From Ailanthus altissimus (taxonomy: Eukaryota > Streptophyta > Magnoliopsida > Sapindales > Simaroubaceae), in assembly GCA_946807835.1 (NCBI GenBank), contig OX327699.1:2535001-2599000 (forward strand): DNA of 64,000 nt, given 5' to 3'. Each line of letters begins with the position of its first letter. The stretch's first letter is position 1. The position numbers and the translations under genes are program-made. The notes beneath the pieces are model-generated. The model saw only the letters and a program-made list of their open reading frames with translations, had not been told where the DNA came from and made no database searches. Shown piece by piece: positions 11,094-23,550 of the stretch.

Positions 11094-12870
11094 GAAACTA
11101 CGCAAGGAAGTTAATAGCTTGGAAATTTTGGACAATTGCTAGAATTATTAATATGTTGATTGCGTCTTTACTAGTATAGAGGGATTTATATAGGTTTGGG
11201 AGAATCCACATACTTAACAAGGGACTTCTAGATTTAAAATTCAGCCATTAAATAAAGATTTAGGTCTTAACAGAATTAAGAAATGAGCTAAGGTCATTAG
11301 GGTTCAAACGGGTTGATTTGAAACTCAACATTCAAATTTCAATTACAGTTTGGTCAACAAGTTGGGATAGGTGGGTCAACCTCTCTATGCAGATTCAAGT
11401 CCTTGACTCATTTGATCTTGTTTCTCGTAATAAGATTTTGAATTTTGTTCAAACAAGTTTCTCTAAGGTCTATATGACTAAAATTAGTTGAATAAGTGTT
11501 CAATACAAGTTTAAAGCTCTCCAACAACCAGTTCTCTCATTTTTCTATAAATATCTCATAACACAATAAATCACTACATTTCGTCTTCTTTAAAATCTAT
11601 TGTGATTATAGCTTCAATCATGCACAATGAAGAGTGTTTGAACTTTTATATTTATTTATTTAGGAGTTCAAATCATTGTATCTATATAAAAATACTATGT
11701 TGGCTTATTTAAGTATTTATAAAAAATACTTTGAGAGTTGAGTGATATATTTATAAATTACAGGAATTTAATTAATAATTTGATACTTTGCAAATCAATT
11801 TCTTGTAAGAGTTTTTTGATATTTAGAGTCGAGTGTCTTTAATTATTGACATATAGTAAAAGCAAGAGTAGTAGAATCCTTAAGAAAATTATATGGGGGT
11901 ATGAACGTAGGCCGTGACCATGTTAATACTTACCATATCCGAGCTTAAAATTACCCACACACTAATACTAATCTCATTTTAATTTCCCATATGTGAATTC
12001 CAAATAAGTAAGCTAGTTTCTATCTCGATCTTCTTTGACTCTCCAAGCCTTGGTGATTTCCTTATTAATTCTGTGATTTCATCCTATGCTTGTATAATCT
12101 TCATATTAATTCATTTGATATTTAACATATATTGAATCAAGGCTATTGACTTTCCATTTTTCATATAGAAAATGTGCCATATTTCACTATTAATGTATAG
12201 TCAACGGAGATGATTTTTTGCTACAATCAAAACTAAAATAAATATATTAGTCTTACCAATTATTTTTATCATCAAACTCATGATTCTAGGAAACCCAGGG
12301 TTAACAATATGAAGGGGGTATAAGTTTTTTTGCTTTATTTCAATCCCAAGGAAATATGTATCAAACTCAAGTCGTCAGTTACTTGAAAAGTTTGTGTCAT
12401 GTCTGTTTTGAGTTCTTTTATCATTTCATTATTATTTTCCGATAGAAATTTTAAGGCTCTGTATCACTGATAAAATTTTTAGGATTTTGATACTATTTAT
12501 AGAAATTTTGGAATGTGTTACTCTTATTAGATAATTTTTGTTATAAACTAAAGTAAGTGATTATTTGTTGAAGAGTGTATTTATGATAAATAGATAATAA
12601 TAATAATATTTAATTGACATCTGAAGAAAAATATGAAATGAAATAAAATTTTTGTGATTTACATATTTAATGTAATAGTTGGGTTCATCTATTTTGTTAC
12701 ATATTCATTCTTATTTATATTTGCATCCACCTCCTTAATTTTATAAATATTTCACTTAACATGTTACCATTTTTTTTTCATAATATTCATTATATTTTTT
12801 ACTTATTACATAATATCCATAATATTTTTTACTTTTACATTTTTTTAGATATTATAAGATGTTTTTTTAA
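11094..12870. other. AT-rich sequence, nothing recognised
   Basis: The base composition resembles decayed LTR sequence, but I could pair no ends and found no coding similarity. Confidence 0.45.
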
Positions 12871-13260
12871 ATAATTTTGAAAAACGCATCGTCTTCAACA
12901 ATTTTTTAATGTAGATGAGGTCATCCATATACAAAGAAACAATGAGTATTTTTGATCTAGTGTTTTAATGTAGAATGTTGACTCAATTTTACTTCTTCTG
13001 AATCTTTGTTACGAAATGCTCATCAATCTTGAGTTTTACCCCATACAATGCCTTTTTTCATCTTCAAAATTTTCTCTTTATTTCTGAAAATGCAAATTCT
13101 TGAAGTTACTCCACATATATTTCTTCTTTAAGATATTTTCCAAAAAAACAACTAACTTTTCATTAAATTGATACACATGTCATTTCTTTAGAGCAACAAG
13201 TAAGAGTTATAATTGTATCAAAGCATTTAACTGGTGAAAAAATTTCATTCTAATAAACTC
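12870..13260 (-). pseudogene. Copia reverse transcriptase relic
   Basis: Read on the minus strand with frame changes, the translation shows the order of a copia RT. It begins with a WHVYQL-like segment (13180-13210), then an EKRHCMG piece where ALYGLKQAP is expected (about 13040), then RRSKIESTFYIKT (12960-13000). It ends in a degenerate FLCIWMTS where the catalytic YVDD box should be. Many stops make it a dead fragment. No LTRs could be assigned with confidence. Confidence 0.6.
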
Positions 13261-13299
13261 TAAATTGTTGTGAGTAGCCTTTTATTGTTATTAATTTGC

Positions 13300-14640
13300 A
13301 TGGAAGAAAATCGAACCGTTTGGTTCGGTTTATAATTGAAGGCAAAGTCAAACTAGTCCAGAAATGCCCATCCCTACTGGAATTGCATTAGGTTTGATTT
13401 TTTTTTTTATAATTTCAATTTCTCTCTCTTTTTTTTTTTTTTTTTTAAATTTGTTTGAATATAATTTTTGGACAGATCCCAACCAACAAAACGAACTAAA
13501 ATGACTTATAATAGTTCAATTCAATAATTTCACTTTTCATTTAAAAATTGAGTGATTAAATTATTTTTAGTTTCAATTTGATCGAATCGAATTTAAGCAA
13601 TACAAAACACCTAAGTAATGGTGTTTATCCCACCACCCTTTATTGAGTGGTGGGTAGTTTTGACTACTAACTTAGGAGTTAAGATTTGAATAATTTTTTA
13701 TATATAAATAAAAATATATTCTTTTAATTTTTAATAAAATAGATATAATTTTTATTGAATTTAAATTTACGGTTAAACTTTAACAAATATCTTTGTTGTG
13801 TGTCCCAATTATATTTTAACAAATATCAATATTATAGATTTTTTAAATTTTTAATAAAATAAATTTAATATTTTTCATTTTAAATTTATGAATTGCAACT
13901 TAATAAATATCATTGTTACATATTTTAATTACATTTCAACAGATATCATTATTATATATCTCGATTGTGGTTTAACAAATATTATTATTATGTATTTTAA
14001 TAAAAATTTTAATTGTATGTTTTGATAATCTTTTTATTATAAATATTAATAAATTGTTGTAATATATTTTTTTAAAAAAAGTAACGGTATTTCAAACTGA
14101 ATCAAATTAGGTTCGAACTGAAATGAGTAGAATTTCGAATAAGATTGTTTTTATTAGGGTTATCAGTACGTAAACCCTTATCTGTTTGGCCTCCGTTCAA
14201 AAACAAAAATTGCTTGGATTTTGTGCCAATCAAGTTCCTCTTTTTTTATTTATTTAATAAAATAGGTACTAGAGCATTAGAAAAGCCCTTTGATCATCAC
14301 CGGTTAATTTTGCGCGGCCAAAGAGTGACAAAAAAATAGCATAGATAAAAAAAAAACCAACAATCACGATTGCCACTGCCTGAAAGACTGAGCAAGGTCC
14401 AGCTGACAAAGTCTAGCGATGCTTTCAGCCTCGTACCGCCGAATCCTCATTTTTGTGTGGTTTTTGTTTTTGATTGATGGGCACGTGGTGGTGAATAATG
14501 AGATTTTTTTATAAATATTAAATTATATTTTCTAATTTGACACTTTATAACATCAATTAAATTATAATTTTAATATTATTTTTATTTTATACACAATAAA
14601 AAATTATAACTCACACCATAAATAAAAACATATAAAATAA
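13300..14640. other. AT-rich sequence with hAT-like GGTTCGG motifs
   Basis: A GAACCGTTTGGTTCGG cluster at 13312-13332 is followed by GCCCATCCCTA near 13375, which resembles a hAT-type terminus (TAGGGATGGGC). Another GGTTCGAACTG motif lies at 14110. The rest is poly-T and AT-rich. No pair of ends could be matched. Confidence 0.3.
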
Positions 14641-14689
14641 ACACTTCAATAAAAGTAAATAAAATAAACCAATAAACAAAATACAAAAT

Positions 14690-15280
14690 ATACGTGATTC
14701 GACTTAAAATTGTCTACGTTTATGGAAGATTCATAATCTATGAAAGTAAATAAAACAAACCAATCAACAATATTTCTTATTATTGATATAAATCACTAAG
14801 TATTTTTTTACATCATCAATGATCCCACAAAACCCTATAGTATCTTCCATAGAGGTCTGTAAATATTTACCCTTAATTATTATGTCTCCTCAAAACCTCT
14901 TAGTATCTTCTCATAAGAGATTTTTATAAGAAATACAAAAATAGTCCGAGCATCTAAGCCAAAATGATATATGGTGTTTCTTTTGTTCACTCAAGAATAA
15001 AAAAAAAACACTCCTCAAAAGGTTACAACCTAGTGCGTTGTGCACTTAGTGCCTATTTAGCTTTTCTATTATCTTTTATGATTACATTTTGAAATTTTAG
15101 ATACTTGTCTTTCTCTTGTATTTAGAAGGGCTTATATAGTGTATAAAACACCCTTAAAAACTCTAAACTTAGTTGGAATAAGAGTTCTTACTTGTAAGAG
15201 TCCTAATCTTACTTAAAGAAGTCAATTGAGTCAAAATAAGAAATACCCTAAAATTATCGCGTGAATAATAATTACATGTA
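14690..15280 (-). repeat. Copia LTR-like segment, minus orientation
   Basis: Its reverse complement contains GAACTCTTATTCCAA and other pieces shared with the LTR-like segment at 3480-3935. No PBS or polypurine tract was identified beside it. Confidence 0.35.
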
Positions 15281-15385
15281 TAGTACCTGTGCGTGAACAA
15301 TATCTGCATGCAACAATGGTTGCTATGAATAGTATTGTCACATGAATAGTACTCATTCTTTTACCTTTTCGTTTTGTTTTTCTCT

Positions 15386-15729
15386 TATACACTTAATGGA
15401 TATTTGACTTCATAATGACTATTTTTAATATTCATTTTAATTCTTGTCCTTATAAAATTATTGAATCACCAATTTTAATAAAGTTAATATAAGTATTGTT
15501 CATTCCTTCATTTTATTTAAAGTTTTGTATTGAGTAAAGCAAATTCTAGATCAAGCTTATACACCTAATAGGTACTTGACTTCATAATAACTATTTTTAA
15601 TATTAATTTCAATTCTTGTCCATATAAAATTATTGAATTACCAATTTTAATAAAGTTAATATAAGTATTGTTCATTCCTTCATTTTATTTAAAGTTTTGT
15701 ATTGAGTAAAGCAAATCCTAGATTGGGCT
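15386..15729 (+). repeat. 172-bp tandem duplication
   Basis: Two adjacent copies with a period of 172 bp, for example TTGACTTCATAAT at 15404 and again at 15576. They share a long stretch ending GTATTGAGTAAAGCAAAT and differ at only a few positions. The sequence is non-coding. Confidence 0.85.
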
Positions 15730-16366
15730 TAACGGAAAAGAAAATACAGAAGATAGAAACTTCCGGTGGTTGACACTAAATTTAAGTGGCGAGAGAGTGG
15801 CTAGTGGCGTCAAATTGGCAATGGAGATCGTCTGCCAAAGTCGTCCATGGTGGCCTCGGATGGCCAGTTTTGTGGGCATGCATGGTCAAGCTTGGCCAAC
15901 AATGAGGATGACGATTGTTACACCTCCTGCAATAAACCTTTAATTTTTTTAACTCTTTTTTTCAGGTGGTGATAACAATGCAGGAGTGGGTGAGAGACAA
16001 TTTGAAAGAGAAGTTATGGATGCTTTTTTTTTTTTGGTCATTTGCTCATAATTTGTAATTGAAGCTTGAAACTCATTGATCGAGATAAATCGACATATTA
16101 CATTTGAACATTATCTGGGTCGAAAAGTGAATTCAGGGCTGGATGTGATCGAGTGATGCGTTGATGTTTGCGGGTAAAGTAAGGCTGCTGTCAGCAGATG
16201 GACGAATGTTGTGAGGATTGGGTAGCCTAGCGGCAAAGGTACCTATTTGATTTGATCAAAAACAAGATTACAATAAGGAGTTGATCGACAAGAATTCCAA
16301 ATAGCTAATTTACTTGAACAAAGGCCAAATAACAGGGACCTACATAATTATAAACCTTCTTATTAT
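15730..16366. other. Upstream sequence of ndhT, nothing recognised
   Basis: A moderately GC-richer stretch (15760-16220) with no readable gene. It may hold distal promoter sequence or decayed repeat. Confidence 0.4.
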
Positions 16367-16520
16367 TAATGTTATATTTTTGTAATGATATCTTAAATTT
16401 TATATTTTAAATTAAAATATTAAATAATAAAATAATTATTTAAAATTTAAATTATTTTATTATTTAATATTTTAATTTATAATATAAAATTTGAGATATT
16501 ATTAAAAAGGTGTAACATTA
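16367..16520. repeat. Fold-back (MITE-like) inverted repeat
   Basis: Two arms of about 77 bp are nearly perfect reverse complements, with the axis near 16445 and almost no loop. The outer ends are TAATGTT (16367-16373) and AACATTA (16514-16520). The element is almost pure A/T inside. Such fold-backs are typical of MITEs. It lies about 290 bp upstream of the ndhT start codon. Confidence 0.75.
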
Positions 16521-16667
16521 CTTATCCAAACACATTTGTGGCATAGTAAATTTTTGGCAACCTTCGAACCATTTAGCATTTTTTTTATTATTTTTTTTGT
16601 CCTAAACTGTAGGATCATAATTGTGAATCTACTAAAATTGTTAATTTAAATATTTTTTTTAATTCTG

Positions 16668-16674
16668 TATATAT
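16668..16674 (+). promoter_or_regulatory. Possible TATA box of ndhT
   Basis: TATATAT about 130 bp upstream of the ATG, in a plausible position for a plant core promoter. In such an AT-rich genome the match alone is weak evidence. Confidence 0.3.
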
Positions 16675-16805
16675 CCTTAAAAGAAAAATACTAAACCAAT
16701 CAAAGCTGTGCTCACAACTTAAGGGCCACAGAAACATGAGGCCATAAAAATTCTTGAAGTCGTCTCAACTTCAGAACCCAGACCAATTCTTTCTTCCCCT
16801 CTCTA

Positions 16806-18891
16806 ATGGCTTCCACAATTTCGCCTCGAGCTCCATATTCTCTCTTTCTCAAAACCCAAAACCGCAACCAGCAACTGAGAGAAGAGTACAGAATGGCAAG
16901 AAGAGCAAGAAGAACAAACAGCAATGGATTTTCCCAGCTGCGAGTATTTGCAGCGGAAAATAATCCAGGGAACAAGCGCCAACGACCGCCGCCGGGGGTG
17001 GATACAAGAATTCACTGGGACAACCCAGATGAAGGTTGGATTGGCGGCAGCTCAAGTTCACAGCAAACCCAGCAAAAGATTAGTGCTGAAGAAGCGGAGA
17101 GGAATCTCTTGGGTGAGAAGTTTGCTGACCTTCTCAACAACTCTTCTGATTCTCACTACCAGTAAGTTTATTTAATTAGCTAGAATTTTTTTTATAACTT
17201 GAATTATTATAGAAACATTGTTAAACAGACACTGACTTGAATCAAATCAGCAGCTAAGTGGAAATATTATGAGGAAAATCAACATTACACGACATGTATA
17301 TCAATATGTTTGATTTGTTTTATATATATATATATATATATTGTAATTTGACATCGGTTTTTAGTAATTTGGTGCTAAATTGCTAGCAACTATGCATTAG
17401 TTCATACTTTAATAAAATATGGACATGGACGTAAGTTTCAAAATACATTTATACATAACGAGATAGAAAATTTAAACTATTCCATAAGTTCCGAATTTTA
17501 ACTATATTAGTGTATCACTTAATCAAAAAAAAGTTAAACTATTAAATAAAAACTCAAAAACTCAAAAAATTAAATTATTAAATAAAAATTTAATATTAAT
17601 ATTAAAAAAGACAAGTATAAATAATATTTTCATATGAAATGTGTGGAGTTTAAGGTTGAAGATAAAGCGGATAACAGTTCCTCCAACATAAAACGTGTGA
17701 ACTTTAAAGTTTGAAGTAAAGTAGATCTTTAAAAATTCAAATAGAGATTCTAAAGTAAAGTAGATATTTAAAAATCGGAACAAAGAAAAATAAAAAAAAC
17801 TTTAAAGTTTGAAGTAAAGTAGATCTTTAAAAATTCAAATAGAGATTCTAAAGTAAAGTAGATATTTAAAAATCGGAACAAAGAAAAATAAAAAAAACTA
17901 ATTAGAGTTTAAGATTTAAGACAAAGTGGATCCGTAGAGATTAAAGCAAAGATTTTGAGGCAAAATTGATCCCTAGAGACAAGCAAAGTGAATAATAGTT
18001 CCCTCACATAAAACCCTTGGAGTTTAAGATTTGAATCAAAGAAAATTCCAAGATTTCGAAATAGAGATTCAAAGATAAAGTGGATTCTTAGAGAATAAAA
18101 CAAAGATAAATTAAAATATTTATTAAAGTTTGATGTAAAGTGGATCTTTAAAGATTGAAATAGAGATTTTGAGACAAAGTAAATCGTTAAAAATTAAAAT
18201 AGATATAAATTAAAAAATTAATTGAAAACAAAGATATAAGGATTTGAATTCAAGATTTTGACTTTGATACCATATTTAATTACCACTTAGGTAAAAAAAT
18301 TAAATTATTAGGTGAAGATAAATATTAGTATTAAAGATAAATTTTAATAAAGTATTAAGTCAATCCCGTGAATTCTTACATTTAGAAATTGAAAATTTAT
18401 GTTTAGAAGACTATAACTAGTTTCTATGGCTCAAACTGAAGTTTTAAACCAAAAAAAAAAAAATCAGGTTTTTAGGAGTATCAGTAGACGCAGATATGGA
18501 AGAGATAAAAGCAGCTTACAGAAGATTAACAAAAGAGTATCATCCAGACACAACATCACTTCCCCTAAAAGCTGCTTCTGAGAAGTTCTTAAAGCTTAGG
18601 GAAGTTTATGATGTATTGAGCAATGAAGAAAGCCGAAGATTTTATGACTGGACACTTGCTCAAGAAGCTGCAAGTCGCCAAGCTGAGAAGATGAAAATGA
18701 AGTTTGAGGATCCTTATCAGCAAGATTTGAAGGGCTATGAATCAGTTCCAGACATGGTGGATCGTCTGGGAGGAAGAAACATGGAGCTGAGTGATCAAGC
18801 AATGACAGCTCTTACCGTTGATGTTGTTATCATTATTTTTGCAATTTGTTGTATTATTTATGTGCTTTTCTTCAAAGAACCATACTACTAA
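16806..18891 (+). CDS. ndhT: NDH complex subunit T (J-domain protein), chloroplast
   Basis: Two exons, 16806-17161 and 18468-18891, joined by a GTAAGT...TCAG intron of 1306 bp, give 259 codons. This nuclear-encoded NdhT (CRRJ) belongs to the ferredoxin-binding part of the thylakoid NDH-1 complex, which drives cyclic electron flow around photosystem I. Residues 1-50 are Ser/Arg-rich with an RVFAA end, as in a transit peptide. PGVDTRIHW (63-71) and DEGWIGG are family-typical. A J domain covers about 117-185, with EYHPD placing HPD at 144-146. DMVDRLGGRNMELSDQAM precedes one membrane helix (about 234-254) and the tail KEPYY. The first ATG of the frame was chosen because the transit peptide follows it. 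The junction completes codon 119 (Gln) and restores FLGVSVDAD in frame. No disabling change is seen. Naming rests on recognised family motifs. Confidence 0.93.
17162..18467 (+). other. ndhT intron
   Basis: It begins GTAAGT and ends AAATCAG. It is AT-rich with a (TA)n run at 17322-17342. Its middle (17640-18200) is a field of degenerate repeats built on AAAGTAAAGTAGATC-like words. Confidence 0.9.
17701..17898 (+). repeat. Perfect 98-bp tandem duplication in ndhT intron
   Basis: Unit 1 (17701-17798) and unit 2 (17799-17896) are identical by eye, each running from ACTTTAAAGTTTGAAG to an AATAAAAAAA tail. Identity implies a recent event. Confidence 0.9.
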
Positions 18892-18919
18892 TAGCTAGGC
18901 TTAAGAATCTTTGTTAAGT

Positions 18920-18925
18920 AATAAA
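18920..18925 (+). terminator. Possible polyadenylation signal of ndhT
   Basis: AATAAA lies 29 bp after the stop codon, just before a microsatellite. Confidence 0.4.
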
Positions 18926-18931
18926 AAATAT

Positions 18932-18932
18932 C

Positions 18933-18965
<33 letters not shown>

Positions 18966-18993
18966 GATATAGATAGATAGATAGATATATATA
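18932..18993 (+). repeat. GT/TA/GATA microsatellite in ndhT 3' region
   Basis: A compound run of GT, TA and TAGA repeats immediately downstream of the coding sequence. Confidence 0.9.
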
Positions 18994-19199
18994 ATACAAT
19001 AGCCAATTGTGAGTCAACATATCAAGCAGTGTCACTAAAATTCTATTTTGATTTGGATTTTAATAAGGGTTTGATTTTTTTGAAGATTTTCAACTAAGAA
19101 TATCGGTATTTTGAAAAACAAAAATACAACCACCAACGAAAGAGATGTATAAAATTAAACATGACAAAAAAAGGTTCTTAAATAAAGTTAACTACTTTC

Positions 19200-19494
19200 T
19201 GTTAACAAAATTTCAGTATAGCAGATAAAGAATGATATGAAAAACACTAGATAAGAGTTATGTACGTAATTCTGGAGAAGTTATTTTATTCATTACTTCA
19301 ATTAGAATTTATACAGCAAGAGTGATTGAGATAAATAACTAAAAATTACAAATTGAATTCAAATGAAAATTCTACAATCAAAGAACTTGATTTTATTCTA
19401 ACTATAACTCTTAACTTGGTCATTGCAACAATATCTCCTGAATAAGAATTTTATTTTAACTAAGTTTTCAATGAATCATTTCAATAAGCTAACA
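19200..19494 (-). repeat. 3' LTR of copia element
   Basis: A 295-bp repeat of 23551-23831 with several substitutions and small indels. It starts TGTT and ends AACA. Confidence 0.92.
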
Positions 19495-19503
19495 CCCCTC
19501 CTT
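19495..19503 (-). other. Polypurine tract of copia element
   Basis: On the minus strand AAGGAGGGG lies directly before the 3' LTR. Confidence 0.75.
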
Positions 19504-22160
19504 GATATTATTTATTGAGACTCCTAACTTAGCTCTTAAGTGCTCAAACTTGGCTTTAGAGAGAGCTTTGGTCATAATGTCTGTAATTTGTTTATTTGTG
19601 TTGCAATAAATGAACTTGACTTCCCCTCATTTTTTAGCTTCTCTAATAGCATGATACTTGACACTTATGTGTTTAGTTCTTCCATGGTTTATAGGATTCT
19701 TGACAATAGTAATGACAGATTTATTATCTAGCTTAATGATAGTACCTTCACTTTGTTGTTGCCTCAGATCAAACATCATTTTTTTGAGCCAAATGGCTTG
19801 GTTTGTTGCATTTGCAGTAGAAATATACTCTGCTTTTGCAGAGGATTGTGCTACAACCTCTTGCTTTTTAGAATTTCAGGAAAACATAGTACTTCCAGTA
19901 GAGAAAACATACCCTGAGGTACTCTTGGAATCATCAACACTCCCTGCATAATCACTGTCAGCGTATCCCTGTAATTGATTGCTGTCTTTGTGCTTAAACC
20001 ATAAACCAAGTTCAACTATACCTCTAATATACCTTAGCACTCTTTTTACAGCTTATAAGTGCTTCTTACTTGGTTCTTGCATAAATCTAGAAAGCAAACT
20101 TGCTGCATACATGATGTTTGGTCTTGTTGCAGTTAGTAAAATAGGATGCCAACGATGCTTTTGTATACTGAAGCATCAGTTTTGTCTTCTCCAACATCTT
20201 TACTTAGCTTCTCATTCAAAATTAATGGAGTGGCTACTGACTTAACTTTATTTAGGTGGAATTTCTTCAACACCTCATATGCATACTTCCTTTGAGAGAT
20301 AAAGATGCCATTGTCAACCTAATAAATTTTCATCCCAAAAAAGTAGCTCATTTTGCCTAAGTCAGTCATATCAAGCTCTCTCTATTTTGAGTTTGAATTC
20401 TTCTACTAATTTTGATGCTCCTACTATCACTAAGAGGTCATTAACATATAAAGATACAATTAATTGTACTTAATTTTCAGATTGTACAATATATAGCGTG
20501 CTTCATTTGCACTACTCTTAAACCCATGCTCCTACAAGCAATTGTTAGTTTTACTATACCAGGCTCTTGGGGCTGTTTAAGACCATATAGAGCTTTATGA
20601 AGCTTGTAGGATTTATGTTCACATCCTGGCACTTTGAACCCTTCAGGTTGTTGAACATATATTTCCTCTTCAAGTGGCCCATTTAGAAATGCTGAGTTGA
20701 CATCTAAATGATATACTTTCCAATCCATTTTAGCTACTAGTGCTATGAGAAGTCTTATGGTGTCATATCTAGCTACAGGTGCAAAAGTGTTAAAATAATC
20801 TATCCCATGTTGTTGGAGATACTCTTTCACAACAAGTCTGGATTTATACTTGTTTACTGAGCCATCAGGGTTCAGTTTTGTTCTATATATCCACTTGACC
20901 CTTAAGATTTTTTGGATATAGGGTACATTTACTAGCTCCCGTGTTTCATTTCTTTCAATCATGCTCATCTATTTCTGTATAGCATCTCTCTATTCTTGTG
21001 ATTTTTCTATTTCATTACAGTTTAAAGGATTCAATTGAGCAAGGTTGCATCTGTCATAAAGTTCTATAATTGTTCTTGTTCCTCTAATAGGAACTTCAGA
21101 ATCTGAATCCCTATGAAAATTATTTTTAGCCTCCATGTATGGTGTTTTATCAGCCTGATCACAACTATTAACCATAATTTTGCATTCATCCCAATTCTAA
21201 TATGACAACTCATCAAAAATGATATTTCTATTAACAATAATCTTGTTAGTTTTCAAGTTAAACGCCCTATATCTCTTGGATACCTTATTGTACCTTATGA
21301 ATATACCAGTTGCTGATTTTTGATCCAATTTATCCCATTTTTCTTCTGGAATATGTTTATAACAAATGCAGCAAAAAACATTAAGGTGCTACACAGATGG
21401 TTTGATCTCAGACCATACTTCATGAGAAGTCTTCCAATTTAAAGCTTTTGTTGGCAATAAATTCAACAAATACACTACTATATTGATAGCTTTTATCCAA
21501 AACTTTTAGGTAACTTCTTCTTAAACATTAGGCACCTTTTCATCTCTATTATGGTTCTATTTTTCCTTTTACTTACCCTATTTTTATGAAAATTGTAAGG
21601 AATTGTCAATTGATGCTTAATACCCTTCATGTTGTAGAAGTTTTTGACCTCTGATGAAACAACTCAATACCATTATCTGTTATTAGCATTTTGATGGACT
21701 TGTTAGATTACTTTTCTTCTATGGCTTTGAACTTTTTGAATAATGCCAAAGCATCTAATCTTTGCTTTAAAAAATGTACCCAGCAATGCCTTGAGTGATC
21801 ATCAATAAAAAAAAAAATACTTACTGCCATTTAAAGATGTCTCACTCATAAGACCACAGATGTCTGAATGTATAAGCTATAGTTTTGGTTTGCTTTCCAT
21901 ATGGCTTCTGTAAATAGCAATTTACGTTGCTTTCCAAATTGGCAAACATCACACACATCATTCACTTCTTTAATAGTTGGCAGGTCAACAACAATATTTG
22001 TACCATTTAATTTCTGTAAAGAAGTGTAACTAAAATGGCCAAGTCTTTTGTGCCACAGGATAGATTCATCTATTTGACAATGGCAGGCTTTTAATTCAGC
22101 CTTGTGCCAATTTAAGGGAAACACTCTTTCATTCATTTTAATGGTCATAAGTTCACTGCC
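19504..22160 (-). pseudogene. Broken copia integrase, RT and RNase H region
   Basis: The RNase H tail (TKALSKAKFEHLRAKLG) lies at about 19500-19570. RT at 20477-20968 carries WKVYHLDVNSAFLNG and LHKALYGLKQP, with the YVDD box lost in the next, shifted frame. A piece of the linker before RT lies at 20990-21175. The integrase N-terminus at 21846-22148 has WHKRLGHFSYTSLQKL and CDVCQFGKQ, the expected zinc-binding H-C-C motif. Stops and frame changes separate all pieces. No intact catalytic domain remains. Confidence 0.85.
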
Positions 22161-22409
22161 CTATTGGTCAAGTATAGTACACTTATTATTTTTTAAATTC
22201 AAAGTGTACTGCTTTTTCATTAATTAACCAACACTCAATAAATTATGACTAATTTCTAGTACAAATAAAACTTCAGAGATGGTTTTTGTACTTGTACCTG
22301 ATGAAGTGTTTATAGTTACTGATCATTTTCTTTTGACTTGTAGCTATGCATTATTGCCCACTTCAACTCTGAAGGTGTATATTTTATCAAAGTCTTTGAA
22401 GTTTACTGT

Positions 22410-23211
22410 ATTAGGGGTCATATGAGCTGAACAACCACTATCAATAAGCCAAGTTGTAGTTTGAGTAGATTTTATGCAGCTAGTGACCATGAATTTGCAA
22501 TCAGCTTGGCCATGTTTTTAACTGGATTTTCCTGATCTTCCACTACTTGAGCTTGCTATGGCTGTGATCTCTTTTTATCTTTGCAAATTTTACAATATGG
22601 CCAAGCTGATTGCAAATTCAACATTGGATTTCAGTCCTGTACTTGCAGTAGTTTTCAGTATGGCTCTTCGTCTTACAATGAGGACAATGGGGGTATTTCT
22701 TTTTTTTTTGCCACTGTCTTTTTTATCTTGACTCACCTTCTTCTCAAACTTATCTCTTATCTGCTTGCTTGCACTAGTATTGCTTTTTATTGGTCTGTTC
22801 TTTTGTGATACTTGAAAAGCTTGTTCTATCAAGTCTTTACTTCTTATAGCCCACCTTTGCTTTATAGCATTGAGTGAATTTACTCATCATTGCAAGATCT
22901 TTTGAATCTTCTAAGGAGGAGATTTTAGAATCAAACCTCTCAAGTATACTTACCCGTACCTTTTAAACTATTCTTTTATCTGGTAATTCCTCTCCAAGCA
23001 TCCTAATATGGTTAACTATCTTCATAAGTTTGTCTGCATACTCTTGGATAGTTTCATTCTCCTGCATTCTCAAAACTTCATATGCTTTCCATAAATTTAA
23101 CACATCAATTTGCTTTGTGGTGTCACTGCCTTGAAACTCTTCCTTGATCTTGTCCCAGACTGGTTTAGCAGATTTACAAGTCACGATCCCTGTGAAAATG
23201 GTGTTTGACAT
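22410..23211 (-). pseudogene. Broken copia gag, zinc knuckle and protease region
   Basis: Gag core at 22963-23211 reads VWDKIKEEFQGSDTTKQ and ENETIQEYADKLMKIV. A perfect CX2CX4HX4C knuckle (CPHCKTKSHTENYC) lies at about 22637-22690, but in a different frame from the surrounding ORF, which shows a frameshift. The protease motif WLIDSGCSAHMTP is preserved at about 22417-22458. Confidence 0.85.
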
Positions 23212-23537
23212 AAAAGCATGAACTGCAAATAAAGCCCTGAAATTTTTTTAGCTCTCTTTACTATGCTATTTAATTTGTGCAAAGGTAGGGTTTTGTGGGA
23301 AAGGTAGAGGTTCTCTCCCTATGTCCACTGTCTCCTACAAATCAAAAGCCTTGAGATATGATTTTATTTTAACAGCCCATATTTGATAGTTGTCAGCAGT
23401 GAAAGTAAGGGGTGAGGGTGCTGTAAAACTACTAAAGACTATTATTTTTTAAAGTTGAAGAGGTTTGATTTTAACAGAGAATTTGATAAATTTTGGTGTA
23501 ACTTAATCACTTGTTACATTGCCCTTAAGATCATATA

Positions 23538-23550
23538 AGCTCTGATACAA
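23538..23550 (-). other. Copia primer binding site
   Basis: On the minus strand TTGTATCAGAGCT directly follows the 5' LTR. It differs from the initiator Met tRNA site TGGTATCAGAGC at one early position. Confidence 0.85.

Noticed and set aside
16195..16235. tRNA-like stretch GGTAGCCTAGCGGCAAAGG
   Set aside because: It resembles box A only. No box B at proper distance and no cloverleaf.
16712..17175. Several overlapping frames on both strands over ndhT exon 1
   Set aside because: They are shadows of ndhT. Only the frame starting at 16806 joins exon 2 in phase.
17562..18103. Minus-strand frames in the ndhT intron
   Set aside because: Phe/Leu/Ile-rich translations of the intron repeats, without similarity to any family.
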